DNA from: Dimorphilus gyrociliatus
Taxonomy: Eukaryota; Annelida; Polychaeta; Dinophilidae
Assembly (NCBI GenBank): GCA_904063045.1
Contig: CAJFCJ010000017.1
Location: 248,001-312,000 of the forward strand
Direction of reading: 5' to 3'
DNA length: 64,000 nucleotides
The notes below the pieces were generated by a model that saw nothing but the letters and a program-made list of their open reading frames with translations, was not told the DNA's origin and did not search any database. Positions 35,845-49,629 of this stretch are shown one piece after another. The translations under genes and the position numbers were made by a program. Numbering within the stretch: position 1 is the stretch's first letter; each line of letters begins with the position of its first letter.

Positions 35845-36157
35845 AAAAATGACTTTTGAGAAGTAGTAGCGTCTAGTCCGGAGGAGGGAGTTAAATGAAA
35901 TGAAGCCCCACCTTCAACGGAAGTAGAATAGGCATCAATTGTGTCCTTAAAAGAAGCCTATACCTCTAATTCGATAGATGAAAATTATAGACTCATTCCT
36001 GAAGATGAATGAAGAAAAAAATCATCCAACGCCACCGTTACAATCATAATTGTCAAATAAACAAGTTTTATTAGCAATAGAAAAGAGGTAATGACAATTA
36101 AGTAAATGAAACTATGTTCTACGGTGGGTTATGAATGTTTTTTTTGTCATATTTTGT
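35845..36157. other. 3' flank between convergent NACHT-LRR gene and receptor copy 3
   Basis: No gene seen. An AATAAA at 36056-36061 could end the NACHT-LRR transcript. Confidence 0.35.
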
Positions 36158-36690
36158 TTAAATGCGTTTGTTAGCCTTTGAGAAAAGAACTTTCTTTTGA
36201 TAAATCATTTTTAAAAATTGTCCCAAATATAAGATATCATTCTTCCCTTTATCTTCATTATACCTTGTAAAATTATTCCATAGAATGACGTAATCGTTAA
36301 TTGATTGCTGTAGTTATTGATAAATTATACAATTTTGTTTTAGTATAGATATAGGACATACAATAGATAGATAAGAATAGTAACCTGAAGAAAAATACTA
36401 TTTATAGTTAATTCTTTATTAATACAAAAGTGATTTTGATGGCAGAAACTATAGATATTTGCTATAGATTTGATACATTTTAAATCTTGATGAGTTTGAA
36501 AGAATTTCAAATTAATTTCAATAGTTTTCAATTGAATAGCATCTTCCAAGACTAATAGATTATTCCTCTGACATTTTCTTATTGATAGAAGTACTGTATA
36601 CAAAAGAAGAAGGTACTATTATCGCGTATACATTATGAATTTACAATAATAGACCTTCCATAATTGACTTTTCTTCAATACTTTGAATTA
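36158..36690 (-). other. Pseudokinase-like tail of receptor copy 3
   Basis: It shows a helix-E-like run KCIKSIANIYSFCHQNHF, a loop CINKELTINSIFL in place of HRDLKPENI, LWNNFTRYN in place of DFG, and NDILYLGQFLKMIY at the helix-F position. The final exon was found only by homology; its stop is TAA at 36158-36160. Confidence 0.5.
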
Positions 36691-39600
36691 ATTTACCTCT
36701 ATTAATTAAATAGATAATTAGTTAGTTAGAATATTTAATAAAAGTAATAAATAGATAGTTAATGATAACAATTTCTCTTTTCTTTTTTTCTTTGATTCTT
36801 GAACAAGATTAATCATTTCACTTGATGAATAGATCATCGGATTTAAAAGAGAGTTAACTTGTACTAATAAGACAAGACCGCTATATATATCGTCCTTGAA
36901 ATATACTTGATTTAATATGGCTAAAATTCCTGTATACAGTATATAAATGTACAATATATACTGTATAAATATAAACATAAACGCTATTGGATACTAACCA
37001 ATTACCGATAAAGGAAACCAACATAAAATGCTAGTGGCTATAATTAGAAATATACTATTTGTGATCTTATTCGTTTTCTTTTGATGACGACTGGTTTTGA
37101 ATCTCTTGAACGATAGTCGTATACTCAAAAACATATCAATATAGTAAATTCCAATGATTATAGTAATAATAAACATTAATAATCCAAAGATAAGAAAGTT
37201 AAAGAGCCATCCTTTAGTTTTTTCGCTTCTAATATGAATGTTAAAACAAACTGGAGTTCTTTCGTAAGGATTCTAGTATATTAACTATTGTAATCTATGT
37301 ATAAACTATTTATTCATCGACTAACCACATAGAGAATTAAAGGAGTACAACTAATTAGTAAGCATATTATTATTGATAATAAATTAATCCAAGGACTATA
37401 CGACGCCACCTTCGAAGGTAGAAAAGGATTTTTAATACCAGCGTGTCTTTCTAAGGTAATCAACAAAAGGGAAAACGCCGAAAGTGTTAAAGCGAACGTC
37501 ATAACCGTTCCAATTAATTGACACATAATGCTTTCCCGCCAAACGGTATCGTGTTCAAGATAATTCTCTCCAAAATATGAATCGGTAATTGCTATTATAA
37601 AAACGTATATTGACGTAAGACAATCGGCAATTGAAAGTGTTAATCTATAAACTCTTGAACTTTTCTTAGACAATAATACAATTAAGATAGAAAGTAAATT
37701 TCCAATAAATCCAACAATTCCAAAAAGCCAATAAATAATCCTTAAAAAGATTGAACTAAGAAGAGTTGAACAAGTAAAAAGTAACGATTTAGACGGTCTA
37801 CATATTAAATTTTTGCCAAAATATTTCCAACCAAAACAGCAAAGTTTAAAACTTTCACTAAATATTTTTCTAATATTAAACAACTGTTTAACATTGATAC
37901 TATCGGACATTTTATAATAATTCGATTTATTTAAATGAAGTTCAATTAATTTATTAAATATATTAAAAGATCCTTTTTCAATATATTTAATACTACAATA
38001 AGCTAATTTTAATATTTGTAAGTGTTTTAATGGTTTAAAATCATTTAATTGAATAATTGAAATTTCAGTATTAGATATATCCAATTGAATTAAATTTGAA
38101 CTGTTCAAAAATCTCAAATCAGTAATGGTAGGAATAGGATTGAACGATACGTTTAAATATTGAAGAATTACTAGACTATTATCACCAAATATAGTCATAG
38201 TTTTCAAATTACTATTGACTATTGTTAGATGTATAAGATTTGGAAATTTATGAAATAGTATAGTATCTATATGATAATAGTATTGAATATGTAGGAAGAG
38301 TAAATTATAAATATTCTCTATTGGTACAAAATTGAATATTCTATGGAATGATATCATCTTTATATTCAATATATTTGTAAGATTATCAATAGTTTCCAAA
38401 CTATTATCATCTATCAATTCACAATGAACATGTATAGAATTCAATAGTTTACAATGATTATTTCTAATATTTTCAATTTGACAAACGAATTCGTCACTTC
38501 CGGAAAGGCAACTAATCTCATTATCGCAAAGTTTACTAAGTGGAAGATAAAGATTCTGATTTCTACATTTAAAGAAACCGGATGGTATAAAGTTTTCTAT
38601 AAATAACTTTAATAAATTATTAGATCATCATTTTAATATTTCTAACTAAATACCACAATCAAGTTCATCATCTCCATGGAAACAATGTGTAATTCCATCG
38701 CAAACATTCTCTATAGGCATGCAAAAGTAATCTAGTTTGCACAAGTATTCACCAATATTACATTCTTTTCTTTTACAATTATGTAGACTGTTATAAGGAG
38801 AATGAACTTTCGTAAGCAAATCTCCCATTGTATTGTATTTTAATTGGCAATTCTCATCTCGTATTGCCTCATCAAGCTTTGTTGAATGTGGCCGACAAAT
38901 ATCATCATGATAACAGTAACGAACTTCTATCTCTTGATTTATGCAATGAGCCTTCAAATCACATTGAAGATGTTTACTCAAACAGAGTCCGTCGCACAAA
39001 AATTGTTTATCCTCTCTGCATTCTTCGATATCGTTTCTTAATGTCTATCGAAAGAGTACTTTTTTACAACTAACTTTCATAAAAGCCTGGATGTATCGCT
39101 TCGCTAGTGGAGCATAGTTCATCGGATGAATCGAAGCAATTTCTTTCATTGTTGCAGATTGAAGAATTCGATATACATTGTCCACTTTTACATTGGCTGT
39201 TTGAATGACTATACAGTATATAAATGTATATTGTATACTTTTTAATAGCCATACATAAAATCTTCTGTACAATTCCTCTTCTCTGTTCAAGCAAATAACG
39301 GATATAAATCTTTTAACAGAAAATTTGAACAAACCGCAAAATATCTCGTCTGATTTATCCGCGCAGTCATTAAAATGATCGCAAACCAAATTTGAATTTA
39401 TAGTTTGATTTTCATCATTCATGCACAGATAGCCAAATCCATAGAAATGTGTTGTTGAACAATTACTCTCATCTTCGGCAAGTGGACAATCATCTTTTCC
39501 ATCGCAATAATAAATAATATTAATACAAATTTTATGATTGTGACAGAAAAATGTATTGTTAGGACATGAAAAACTACTCTTATTGTATAAGGAAGTGATG

Positions 39601-41982
39601 GAACTATCAAAGTTCTCCGATATCATCAGCGTTTGACATATGAAATCAAATGATATTAGACGATCGCAAATGATGGAGTAAATATTAACAAATTTTCTTC
39701 CAGCAATCTGAAATTCCAGACAATCTCCTTTAATAGCTTCACTTTTATAATAATTAAGCTTATCAGTAAGACGACATATGTCTTTAGAAGATAGGAAAAA
39801 GTAGTTAGAGATATAATCAATTGGGGTATCGCTTGATGATACTTTTATCATTCTATTATATCTATCTCTTTTCAAACTTATTCCTGTATTGCTGTTGTTA
39901 TTATCATTTGTTTTTTATAAAAAAAAATGAATTATCATTTACTGTCAAAGAGTATTAGATTTCTCTTATTCTTGAGAAAGTAGTTTGTCATATCATTAAG
40001 CATTACAAAATCTTCAACATGATTTAGAGTATAAATATTCCAAAGTGACATATTATTCCTTTTACAATATTCTCCTTGATCATTAAAATTGCTGGCGTGT
40101 TCTTTACTGATAAAGGAATAGCAAATATTTTTTACTGGTAAACTCTTTGCATCTGGACATTCTCTAACTAGGATTATAGTTAACGAAATAGATAACGATT
40201 AGCTAGATATTATAATTTTCCTTATATACCTTTTCTCTTTAAACATTTTAATAAAAATCTCGAACGATACTTTCTTGTAAAGAGTTGAGAAGAATGAAAT
40301 AAAATTTCAGCCTATTAATTGTACAATAAGTTAATATATCTACTTTTTTCTTCCTTGTGATTTTATCGCTACGCAATGAAAAATATTTGACGAATTTGAT
40401 GGACAATGTAATCGTTCATAACGATATACACTTCGAATAGAATTTGCATCGAAAAATTTATATTTAACCAAAGATCTTCTAGCCTTTCTTAACAGTGTTC
40501 CGGAATTAAATCCGAAATTTGAACAGATTATCTTTACTTCTCTATATAATAACAACGAAAGTGGAGCCCAATATTCTCCATTTGAAATATATAATTGACC
40601 TTGAAAGTTGTTAAATGAATGCTTTTGGCCTAAATAAATAGATTTATATTTCGGATTAAACACTTGAAATCCAAAGTCTAGAATTAAATAACCTTTATAT
40701 TTATCCATCTATCTATAAATGGTATAAGATAATCATTTTACCTGAATTGTTTGGGTGTTTATATTTATCGCAGTAAGGATCTAAAAGTCTAATTCTTGTA
40801 TTGAATTTTACCGATCGTAAAATTCGGCATCCATAAGCGTGATGATTACTATTTACGCAATCTCCCAATTCGTATCTCTTTAACAAAAGTATTTTGGATT
40901 TCAATTAAGGAGAAAATACTTAGCTTACAGTGTCAATATCTTCTATAGGATAGTTAGATTCATCTGGTATCCACATCATATTGAAAAATTTACATATTGC
41001 AGTATTTATGCTAAAATTCTCTATTAGTGTACTTTCTAAGGAATAACCAATGGGAAAGAGTCCAAAAGTTTTTGAAATTGCAAAATATGTAAAGAATATA
41101 AATGAATACGAAACTTCTTTCGTATCTTTGAAGAAATTTTTTGGATTTCCAAAATTTAAATCTGATTTTTTCAGATTTCTTTACTAAATAATTTCTAATT
41201 AATTAATTAATTAATTAACCTTTAATCTGCGAATAAGAACATCTAATTTGAGTTGAAAAAGTACTCTTATCATGTATCTCAAATATCCTGTTTACTCTCC
41301 AAATAGCAACTTTTCCTTCAACAATTAATTCGTCTTTTAATTCTGACCTATATATAAAAAATTCAACAGTTTCGCAGATATTATCTACTTTTGTTCTATT
41401 ATCAAAAATCCTATAAAATTCGTATCGTTTCGTCAAATATAAATCGTAATAATTTCTCCTCGAAACAGCAAAGGCGTCTAATTTAAAAATTTATATTAAT
41501 ACACTGTATACGCGAAATAGTAAAGCATAGTATTCTTTATACATTGAGCGTTTCTTTTATAACATTTTAAACAGAGTCCATTCTTTGTTGATTCATCAAA
41601 ATATTGGCTTAAATGGAAAAGACAGTTAAGAATGTTGATTTCACAGTAAATTGTACAATTATTACATTCGACAGCATCTATTAAACCTGAGAGATATACG
41701 CACAAAAGACATTTGTCTAGTATTAAATGAACAACTATATCCAACAGCGTGATAATCTATAAAATCCATTTCTTTGCAAATACTAGTAAAAAGATCAAAG
41801 TCATATTCATCATATTGCGCAATTGTTGATGTATTTAATAAAGAATTATTAATATATAAAAATCCTTCCGTAAAACTGTCACTTTGATTCAAAATTCTCA
41901 AGGAAAATGTATATTTTCTATTGAGTTTTGAACATTCAAAACTATAGAATAATAGATAGATTAATACAAATAATAGTTTCAT
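36158..41982 (-). CDS. Giant receptor copy 3: SRCR/CTLD/LDLa/LRR ectodomain, 7TM, pseudokinase-like tail
   Basis: The same plan as copies 1 and 2 but shorter, with only one round of the orphan exons. Order: signal peptide (MKLLFVLIYLLFYSFEC) and SRCR-like domain (41982-41690); GLCLKCYK exon (about 41580-41540); one-disulfide exon (41436-41215); SKTFG exon (about 41165-40930); two-cysteine exon (40904-40740); SRCR (IICSNFGFNSGT, 40708-40340). Then C-type-lectin-like domain (about 40180-39660, CKRNNMSLWNIYTL), six LDLa repeats (39570-38490), LRRs and TM1-TM4/5 (38444-37314; TM3 ends TLERHAG), TM5-TM6 (37260-37005) and TM7 with NPMIY (36920-36800). The tail stops at 36158, a position fixed by alignment with the tails of the other copies. 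A plasma-membrane G-protein-coupled receptor is the likely role. Confidence 0.75.
41196..41218. repeat. TTAA microsatellite in an intron of receptor copy 3
   Basis: About five repeats of AATT/TTAA, in the intron before the one-disulfide exon. Confidence 0.75.
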
Positions 41983-42762
41983 TTAGAGAAAGACAAAGAC
42001 TAGTACTAAAATGTTATAGTTAGGGTTAGGTTAAATTGATTAAGTAATGAAATATTCGATATGGAAATCCTATAGAAAAGACATTTTCGTGAAAAGGTCA
42101 TTTTAAATATTATAGATATTCGATATATAATATCCTATTAGTATTATAATTGATAGCATAAAATCAGATTAAATAGCTCTAAATCAACTTAGATATTTAT
42201 AGTAAAACTTATTTAAACGCTGCATTGAAAGCTCCATTTACGATATTTTGAGACAATCGATGGAGAAAAAAGTATAGCCTTTCATCTTTCGACTCTATTG
42301 AATTATATATGCTAATTTTTTTTGTTAATCCGGATTAAGATGTTTTGATAATCTAAATTATTTAATCTATATACAAGGGATTATTGATATCATTATTATT
42401 ACTTTACGGAACGTCGTGTCACCGATTTTTGATCTCACACATACGAATAACGAATTTTATTGGCTATCCTTCTTAAATTTATTGAAAGTTCTCCAGGATA
42501 TAATATCCATAAAACAATGTCTCTTCCTCTTCGGACGTTCACACCACTAACTTTGGAGATGTTATTTCTGGGAAGGACAACTGCTGAATAAAATGAATGG
42601 AAATGCTGAATCATAGATTACACAAAAATGTGCCCAAACAGAAAAAAGGAATAGACTGTATTCATAAAAGTTTCACCATTTTGAATATATGAATAAATTG
42701 TGTTATTCCACTGTTATTATACCTAAGAGAGAAGAAGTAAAAACTATTGAATATCTCTCTAA
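41983..42762. other. Intergenic between divergent genes
   Basis: Upstream of receptor copy 3 (minus) and of the second tetraspan gene (plus). No exon recognised. A short telomere-like GTTAGGGTTAGGTTA at 42019-42033 is too brief to mean much. Confidence 0.4.
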
Positions 42763-43557
42763 ATGGATCGAACTGTTAAAATCTTAAGAGGAATACTATT
42801 TCCATTCTTGATAATTATCATCTTGGGAGTAATTTTTCAAGGACCAGTTTGTCACCTTCTATACAATAAGGAAAATAACAGTAAATCTTTAAAGTTCTAC
42901 TCTAAATCAACGAATGAAGCGGATTATAAAAATGTAGTGGATATAAATAAAATCAAAGATTCCAAAATGCCAATATGCTTCAAAAGGAATTTTGAACATT
43001 CGTAAGATTATAATTATCTCTTTTTTATTATAATTAAAATATTCATACAACTAATTAATATATCTATTTTTAGAAAATATAATGAATTTTTCAAGTTCTT
43101 CCCAATAATTTCATCATGTTGCGGTTTATTTACATTTCCATTATTTCAAGGATGCGTTAAAATTTTGAACAAGAGGATAATGATTGTATTGATACCAATT
43201 ATTATGGTAAATCTAACTTATACTCTATTCGTTTGTACCTATTACGAAAAATTATTTGAACCCTCTTCGGAGAAGTATAAAAAATGTCCGGATGTTGATG
43301 ATGTTATACATATATCAACTTATATTACAATACCAATTTGTATATTTCTTCAAATGATATTCCTATGTTTCTGGATTGATTTCTGTGCTGGTAAATATTG
43401 TCATATTTTTATTAATAATCATTAATATTTCATAATAAAAGAACCTTTTTCCCATAAACTTTTAGCCATAAAAAATCGTTTTAAAAGGCCAGGAAGTGAA
43501 GAGACAAAAAAGAAGGATATTTTTACCGTTGAAAAACAAGAGAATGGTGTTTTCTGA
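42763..43557 (+). CDS. Small four-span membrane protein, GP-x-C loop family, copy 2
   Basis: Exons 42763-43001, 43074-43390 and 43466-43557 splice (phases 2 and 1) into 215 residues. TM1 (FLIIIILGVIF) leads to GPVCHLL and an outside loop with a second cysteine (MPICFKRNFE), as in the gene at 29750. Three further hydrophobic segments follow, then a basic cytoplasmic tail (RFKRPGSEETKKKD). It lies between receptor copies 3 and 4, while its paralogue lies beside copy 2, which suggests a receptor-plus-tetraspan block was duplicated. A chaperone or accessory role for the receptors is a guess from position alone. Confidence 0.65.
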
Positions 43558-44271
43558 GAAGGATATTCTAATTCTCTCTCTCCCTCTCTTCTTCGAGATT
43601 TTTTATAGAAGCAATTGTAGTTGTTGTTAACATTTTATCTGGACAGCGTCTAACATTTTTACAGTTTACACATATTAATACATATTTAGAAAGACCTGCT
43701 TAAACAGATTGTTTACTGTATATATAATATTTTACCAGTTTTCCTCCAAACAAGATAGAGGCCTTCTTCTAAACCTTTCTCTATTTAATCCCCCCTTGAT
43801 ATTTAGATATTATATTTAGATCAAAAGATTACTAAATATAGATCATACTTTTTATATTTTCGTCTCAATTTCGCCATCTTTTTTTCAAGAAATTATTGAA
43901 ATTATGGGAAAACATTGTATAAAATCTCTAAAGAATATTCAAGTATGTTATCTCATATTACACAATTTTCATTCAATTGGATAGATTGATTTACAATTTA
44001 CACGAGAAAATTAATTATTAGAATTGTATATTAGTGAAGTAAATCAATCTTATACGTTTATACTTGTTGGAAAGTTAACATATCTTTAATATCTTTCCTT
44101 ACCAATAGAGAGATATACGATATAGATTAAAGAGACGAATAGATACGATTGAAAACATTTTAATTTCATTAATTAAAAGTGTTTTCATGTTTTTTCACTG
44201 TCTTCTTTTTTATTTCTATGTAAGAAAGACCTAGAGTTTATTCATGGTGATAAGTTAACGGAGCGCTTGAG
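43558..44271. other. Intergenic before receptor copy 4
   Basis: No exon recognised; A/T-rich with a CT-rich patch near 43573-43592. It probably includes the promoter of copy 4. Confidence 0.4.
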
Positions 44272-47200
44272 ATGATCTTTTATATCTTGTTATATCAATC
44301 ATTCGTTTGTAACTTGTGTATCTATCCTGGAGAGTATACATATATAAAAGAAAGGCTATTACGTTTTTCAATATTTCCATATTTCCAAGACATACATATG
44401 AAATACGGAGAAGTGATGGTTAGATTTAACACTGGATATTATCCTTTGTTATTTAAGCATTGTTTACCACAAGCTCAAAAGGACTTTTTCTCTGAAAGAC
44501 TCCATTGCGATAAAATGTACTTGCTTCACGAACCGTGTCATTCTTCAAATCAACAAGTGGTAGATCTTGTATATGCCAAACCATTTTGGAAATAATTATT
44601 ATACCAAAAGCATAATTTAGGGAAGATAAATCATTGAATGTCTTTTTTCTATACCTTTTACAGTAGGATCGTATTAATAAAGGTTGATGGACAAAAAAGT
44701 CAACTTTTTGCCCTATGTTTAAAATGTTATAAGACTCACAATTGTAATTATAACATAATAATACAATAATGAAGAAAAGAAAGTAATAAAAATATTAAAA
44801 TTACTTAAAGATTTGTTTGCCGTATTCAATGAAACATTAAATACGTTTATCCTACTGAGAAGGGAAAATCAAGGCTTTAACTCGAGAATTTATTTTAATA
44901 AATCATCCGCAAAGGAGATATGCTATAATGCACAATATTCCCTTGTGTCCAATTATGATCGAGTATTATTTAAGTTAATATATAGTAAAGGTGAATTTTC
45001 GCTTATGAACACTACAACTACAACCAAAGATTATTCGTCTACATGCTCTCCGGAAGACATCAAAGGTAAATTTTCTAATTAACAAATATACTTGCAATCA
45101 TTGTAAACGCTCTCTTTAGATACGTCATTTATTAAAACATATAAACAATTGGCAAGATATTCAATCCTTCTCTACGAACCTAAAAACTATATACTCTATT
45201 CTAAAACTTTTGGTATTTTACCATACGCCTTTGAAGATGGTACCGATAAATTACAGGCGGCGAAATGGAAATGTCTGCAACAATCCAAAGACTTCTCTCC
45301 AAAAGATATAAAAACCATTCGAAAAGAAAGAACAGTAAGCTGTTTTCCATGAATTTTAATAGCTAGCACTACTAGGGAATAAATAATATATCTTATGTAT
45401 TATCCATATTAAAAAAACACACACACAAACTTTAGAAGAAAATGTGCTACCGAAACGAAAATAAAGAACACCTTACAGATTCTATAGGATTAACAAACTG
45501 CAAATGGAATACGAAATATGTTATGAACTGCATTTTACAAAATGTAAAATCACATTTTGTCCTTGATAATAGTTGTACTAAAGGAATTTCAGTGAAAGGT
45601 ATATCATCTGAGAAATGGTTGTAAACAATAATTTAATATCTATGAAATATTGCAGATTTTACAGTACGCCTTTGGAAAAATGATACATCAATTCTGTATA
45701 AAAATAATGAAAATTTTTCAAGTTTTACAGGAATTGTTCAAATATCAAGGCGTAATACGTTCTACAATATTCATCCGAATAATTTAAGTATCTTTGAAAT
45801 ATCTTTAATCTGCAAAACTCTTGGTTTTAAGTCTGGAACATTTGTCTTTGATATGGAAGCGAATTTTATCACAACTTTCAAATCATTTGTATTAAATTGT
45901 AATGAAAAAACAACTAAAATTGAAGATTGCGTTAAAGGTTCAGAGGAGAACTATTTGATATATACTACAAATGAAAAAGGATCCTATAATGGTAGATGAA
46001 CATAGACCGTATATTGCTCTTATTTGCTGTATATGTATAATTTACAGAACAGCTCTTCGCATCTTTAAAATGTTCAATAGTTAAAAAATGTAAAGATAAC
46101 CTTCTTATCTATAATACATATTGATATAATCAATTACATTTGTCTATAGCTTGCCCAAATACAATAAACCATTCACATACGGTTATCTACAACGATATTT
46201 GCTATTATTCCTTTTCGCTACCAAACAAATTTACTATTACAAAAATAGAGGATTATTGTAAAAAATTGGGATTAGGCATTGTTGATCTCTCTTTTAGGGA
46301 AATTCACCATACAGTTCTAAGATTACCTATTGTTCGAAAAGGTGTTGTACTTACTACTAGTAAGTATATTAATATACCTTTATAAATAATATAACATTTA
46401 ATAATAGTAATAATATTTGAGAAACTGGGAGGTTGAATATTTCTAATAGTTTATTACAAACTTCCTCATCAACAACTCCTTATCCAATTGGTTATATTGA
46501 AAATTTCATTATTGTTGAAACTCTGAGTGGTAGAAATGCTGATAAAATATGTAAAAGTATTTTATACGAATTGTACCATTCAAAACAGTTGAATGAAGAT
46601 TGTTTTAGTATGAGAATAGGATTATATAATTGGTATAATATATCTAAAATAACGAAAATTAGTTGTAAAAACAAATTTGACGTTTTTACTTGTCAGAAGA
46701 ATCTAAGTATTAATTAATTGATATAATAAATATATTAATATGTATATAGATAATTTTTTCCCCAATAAGATAACGATATCAAGAGGCAATCTGTTGAACC
46801 GATACTGCAAAATGAAAATCTTACTCAACTGTTTTATTGCAATAGTTCAAACATCTACGTAAATATAATATACTTGTGCGATAAGCATAAAGATTGCTTA
46901 CCCTTTGGTGAAGATGAAGAGAATTGTGAACTATTTCAATCCTTCCATTGTTCTGATGGAAAGGAGATACCATTTCATTTTGTTTGTAACTTCAAACAAG
47001 ACTGCTCCGACGGAGTTGACGAAGATTGCGGTATGAATGAAACATTTTCTGCTTTTTTGTCTTATAATGTAAGATTATGTTGAGCTCTTTTCAAATTTCA
47101 GTATGGCCTATCTGTCAGGACAATTTTACGTATAAATTAACATATACTATTCTTACTAATAACCTCAATTAATCCTATACTTTCTTAATGAATCTTAACT

Positions 47201-49629
47201 GAATAGTTGCGATAATAAAAGATGTTTATCTAAAAAGAATATCTTTAATCATGAAAAGAACTGCGAAGATAATAGCGACGAAAGAAATTGGGATAAAAGT
47301 ACTTGTTATCTTTAATAGAACGAACAAATTGACCTATTTGAAATTATACAGAATTCTGTCAGGGTTTTCCATGCAGTAACCTTTGTTTAAGAGAAGAGCG
47401 AAAATGCGACTTTAAACAAGATTGTCCAAATAATGAGGATGAAGAATATTTTATGTGTTTTAAATATAAATTAAAAGGTTTTTTAGACTTGAATTCATTG
47501 TTGCAAGTATAACTTATCATTATCATTTATCATCAAGAATGTAAATACATTATTAACAATCCGGAAGGAAAGAGGAACGTTTTGTCCCAATTAAATCCAA
47601 AGATATATTTTAATCGTCCTATACAACAGTGTTCTAATGAAGAATACGCATGCATTGCAGGTGACAATTGCATAGCGTTACCTAAAATTTGCAACGGAAT
47701 TTAGGATTGTAGAAACGGAGATGACGAAGAGAATTGCAGTAGTTTGTCATAATTAACTATGGAATGAATAATGGATTTATATACAGTAGATACGTTTCTA
47801 TTAGATAATTTTATCCTACCAAAACATTTCAAATGTAAGGCAAAACAACAATTCATTTCTATTAAACATGTATGCAATCATGTAATGGATTGCGATGACG
47901 GTAGCGATGAAGCTAGTTGTGACAATGGCAATGTTATTGAAGGTTGTAAAAACGTAAAGGAAACTCATACTATTTCCTGTTCAGTAAGAGGCAAATATTT
48001 AAAAGAACTATCATTTCAAAATTCAACAAGTCCTCTATATAAAAAGATGTTGTTTGAATATACTAAAATAACGAATATTCATTCAAAAGTATTGAACAAT
48101 ATTCTATCAGTTACTATAATAAATTGTCAACTTGAAAACATTTCAATAGCGCAAACATTCCCAAATTTAATTTCTTTAGAGATTAACAAAACAGATTTAT
48201 ACATTTATTCCAGTATTGAAATCTGGAATTTGAAATTACTTCAAATACTTAAATTTCAATCAATAACTAATAAATATTTTGCTAATTTTTCATTTTCTCA
48301 ATTTCCACAATTGATTCATTTACATATTGTTAATAGTAGAATAACTCATTTAACAAATACAACATTCAATAAACTATTGAGATTGAAATATTTATATTTC
48401 ATTCAAAATACTGTTATAAATATTCATAAAGATACATTTTTAATACCGAATTTTGAAATATTGAACTTTGAACAAACAACTTTACCAATTCAACAAACAT
48501 CTATAGCTTTAGAATCGTTGAAAACCATCTCAATGTTCTTAAGTAAATATTACTTTTTGTGTTGTTTTATTTGGAAATTTGTGGGAAAATCGACAAAATG
48601 CTATCCGAGAGAATCTCTTTTCTTTTCTTGCGATGATCTATTAACGTCTAAAACTCTTCGAATTGTTATTTGGATATTAGCTTTAATGGGAATTTTAGGG
48701 AATTTACTATCAATTTCTATTAGAATAAATAATTTTAAAAGATTATCTTGTATATTTCACTGTTCATTAGCGTTTGCCGATTTGGGCACTTCAATATATT
48801 TATTAATTATAGCATTACAAGATTTGAAATATAGGGGATACTTTATTGAATATAGCTTCGAATGGAGAACAAGTGGCTTATGTAAATTTGCTGGAGTATT
48901 ATCTAGCTTTTCCCTATTTATGTCTTCTTTCAGCTTAACGATTATAACAGTTGAACGATATATTATTGTTGTTCATGTGTTGAAAAATTTCTTTAATATG
49001 TATATCATCACTTTGATGTTTATCGTTATGGTGTTTTTATCAATCTCATTCGCCGTTTTACCATTATTGCTATACGATGTAAGAACATTCTTTTATCTAT
49101 GGAGGATGTTTTTAAAAGGGTTCTCTTTCAATTTGTCTCTCTAGAATTATTATTCTCAGTCTTCTATATGTTTTAACTTGTTCGTACGAACTGAAAATTA
49201 CGATGGATGGTTTTTTTCCTTGTTGTTGTACGGAATATGGATACCGTTGACATCCTTAGTAATTACTATTTGTTATATTCTATTATTGAATAATCTAAGG
49301 ATAGCCATGTTTAATAAACACGGTAAAAATAGCTTAAAGATGTTCAACAAAGTGATAAAGAATGCCTTAGTCATTACCTTAATTAATCTATCTTGCTGGA
49401 TACCAATATCAATACTGGGTTTTATAGCTATATCTACAAATTTATATTCTTATTGCTATGCTAATTCTGCCTATAAATGCTATTACAAATCCTATTATTT
49501 ATACAATATCAGAGATATTAAACATTAGTAGAGAATGGAAAAGAAAAGATGAATCCTTTAAGTAGAAAAACTATTCTTTATATTCTTTCTAGAAGGGTTT
49601 TTTAATTAAGAAATTAATTCTTTTCTTAG

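Noticed and set aside
42019-42033. Telomere-like TTAGGG string
   Set aside because: About two units only; too short to be an interstitial telomere.
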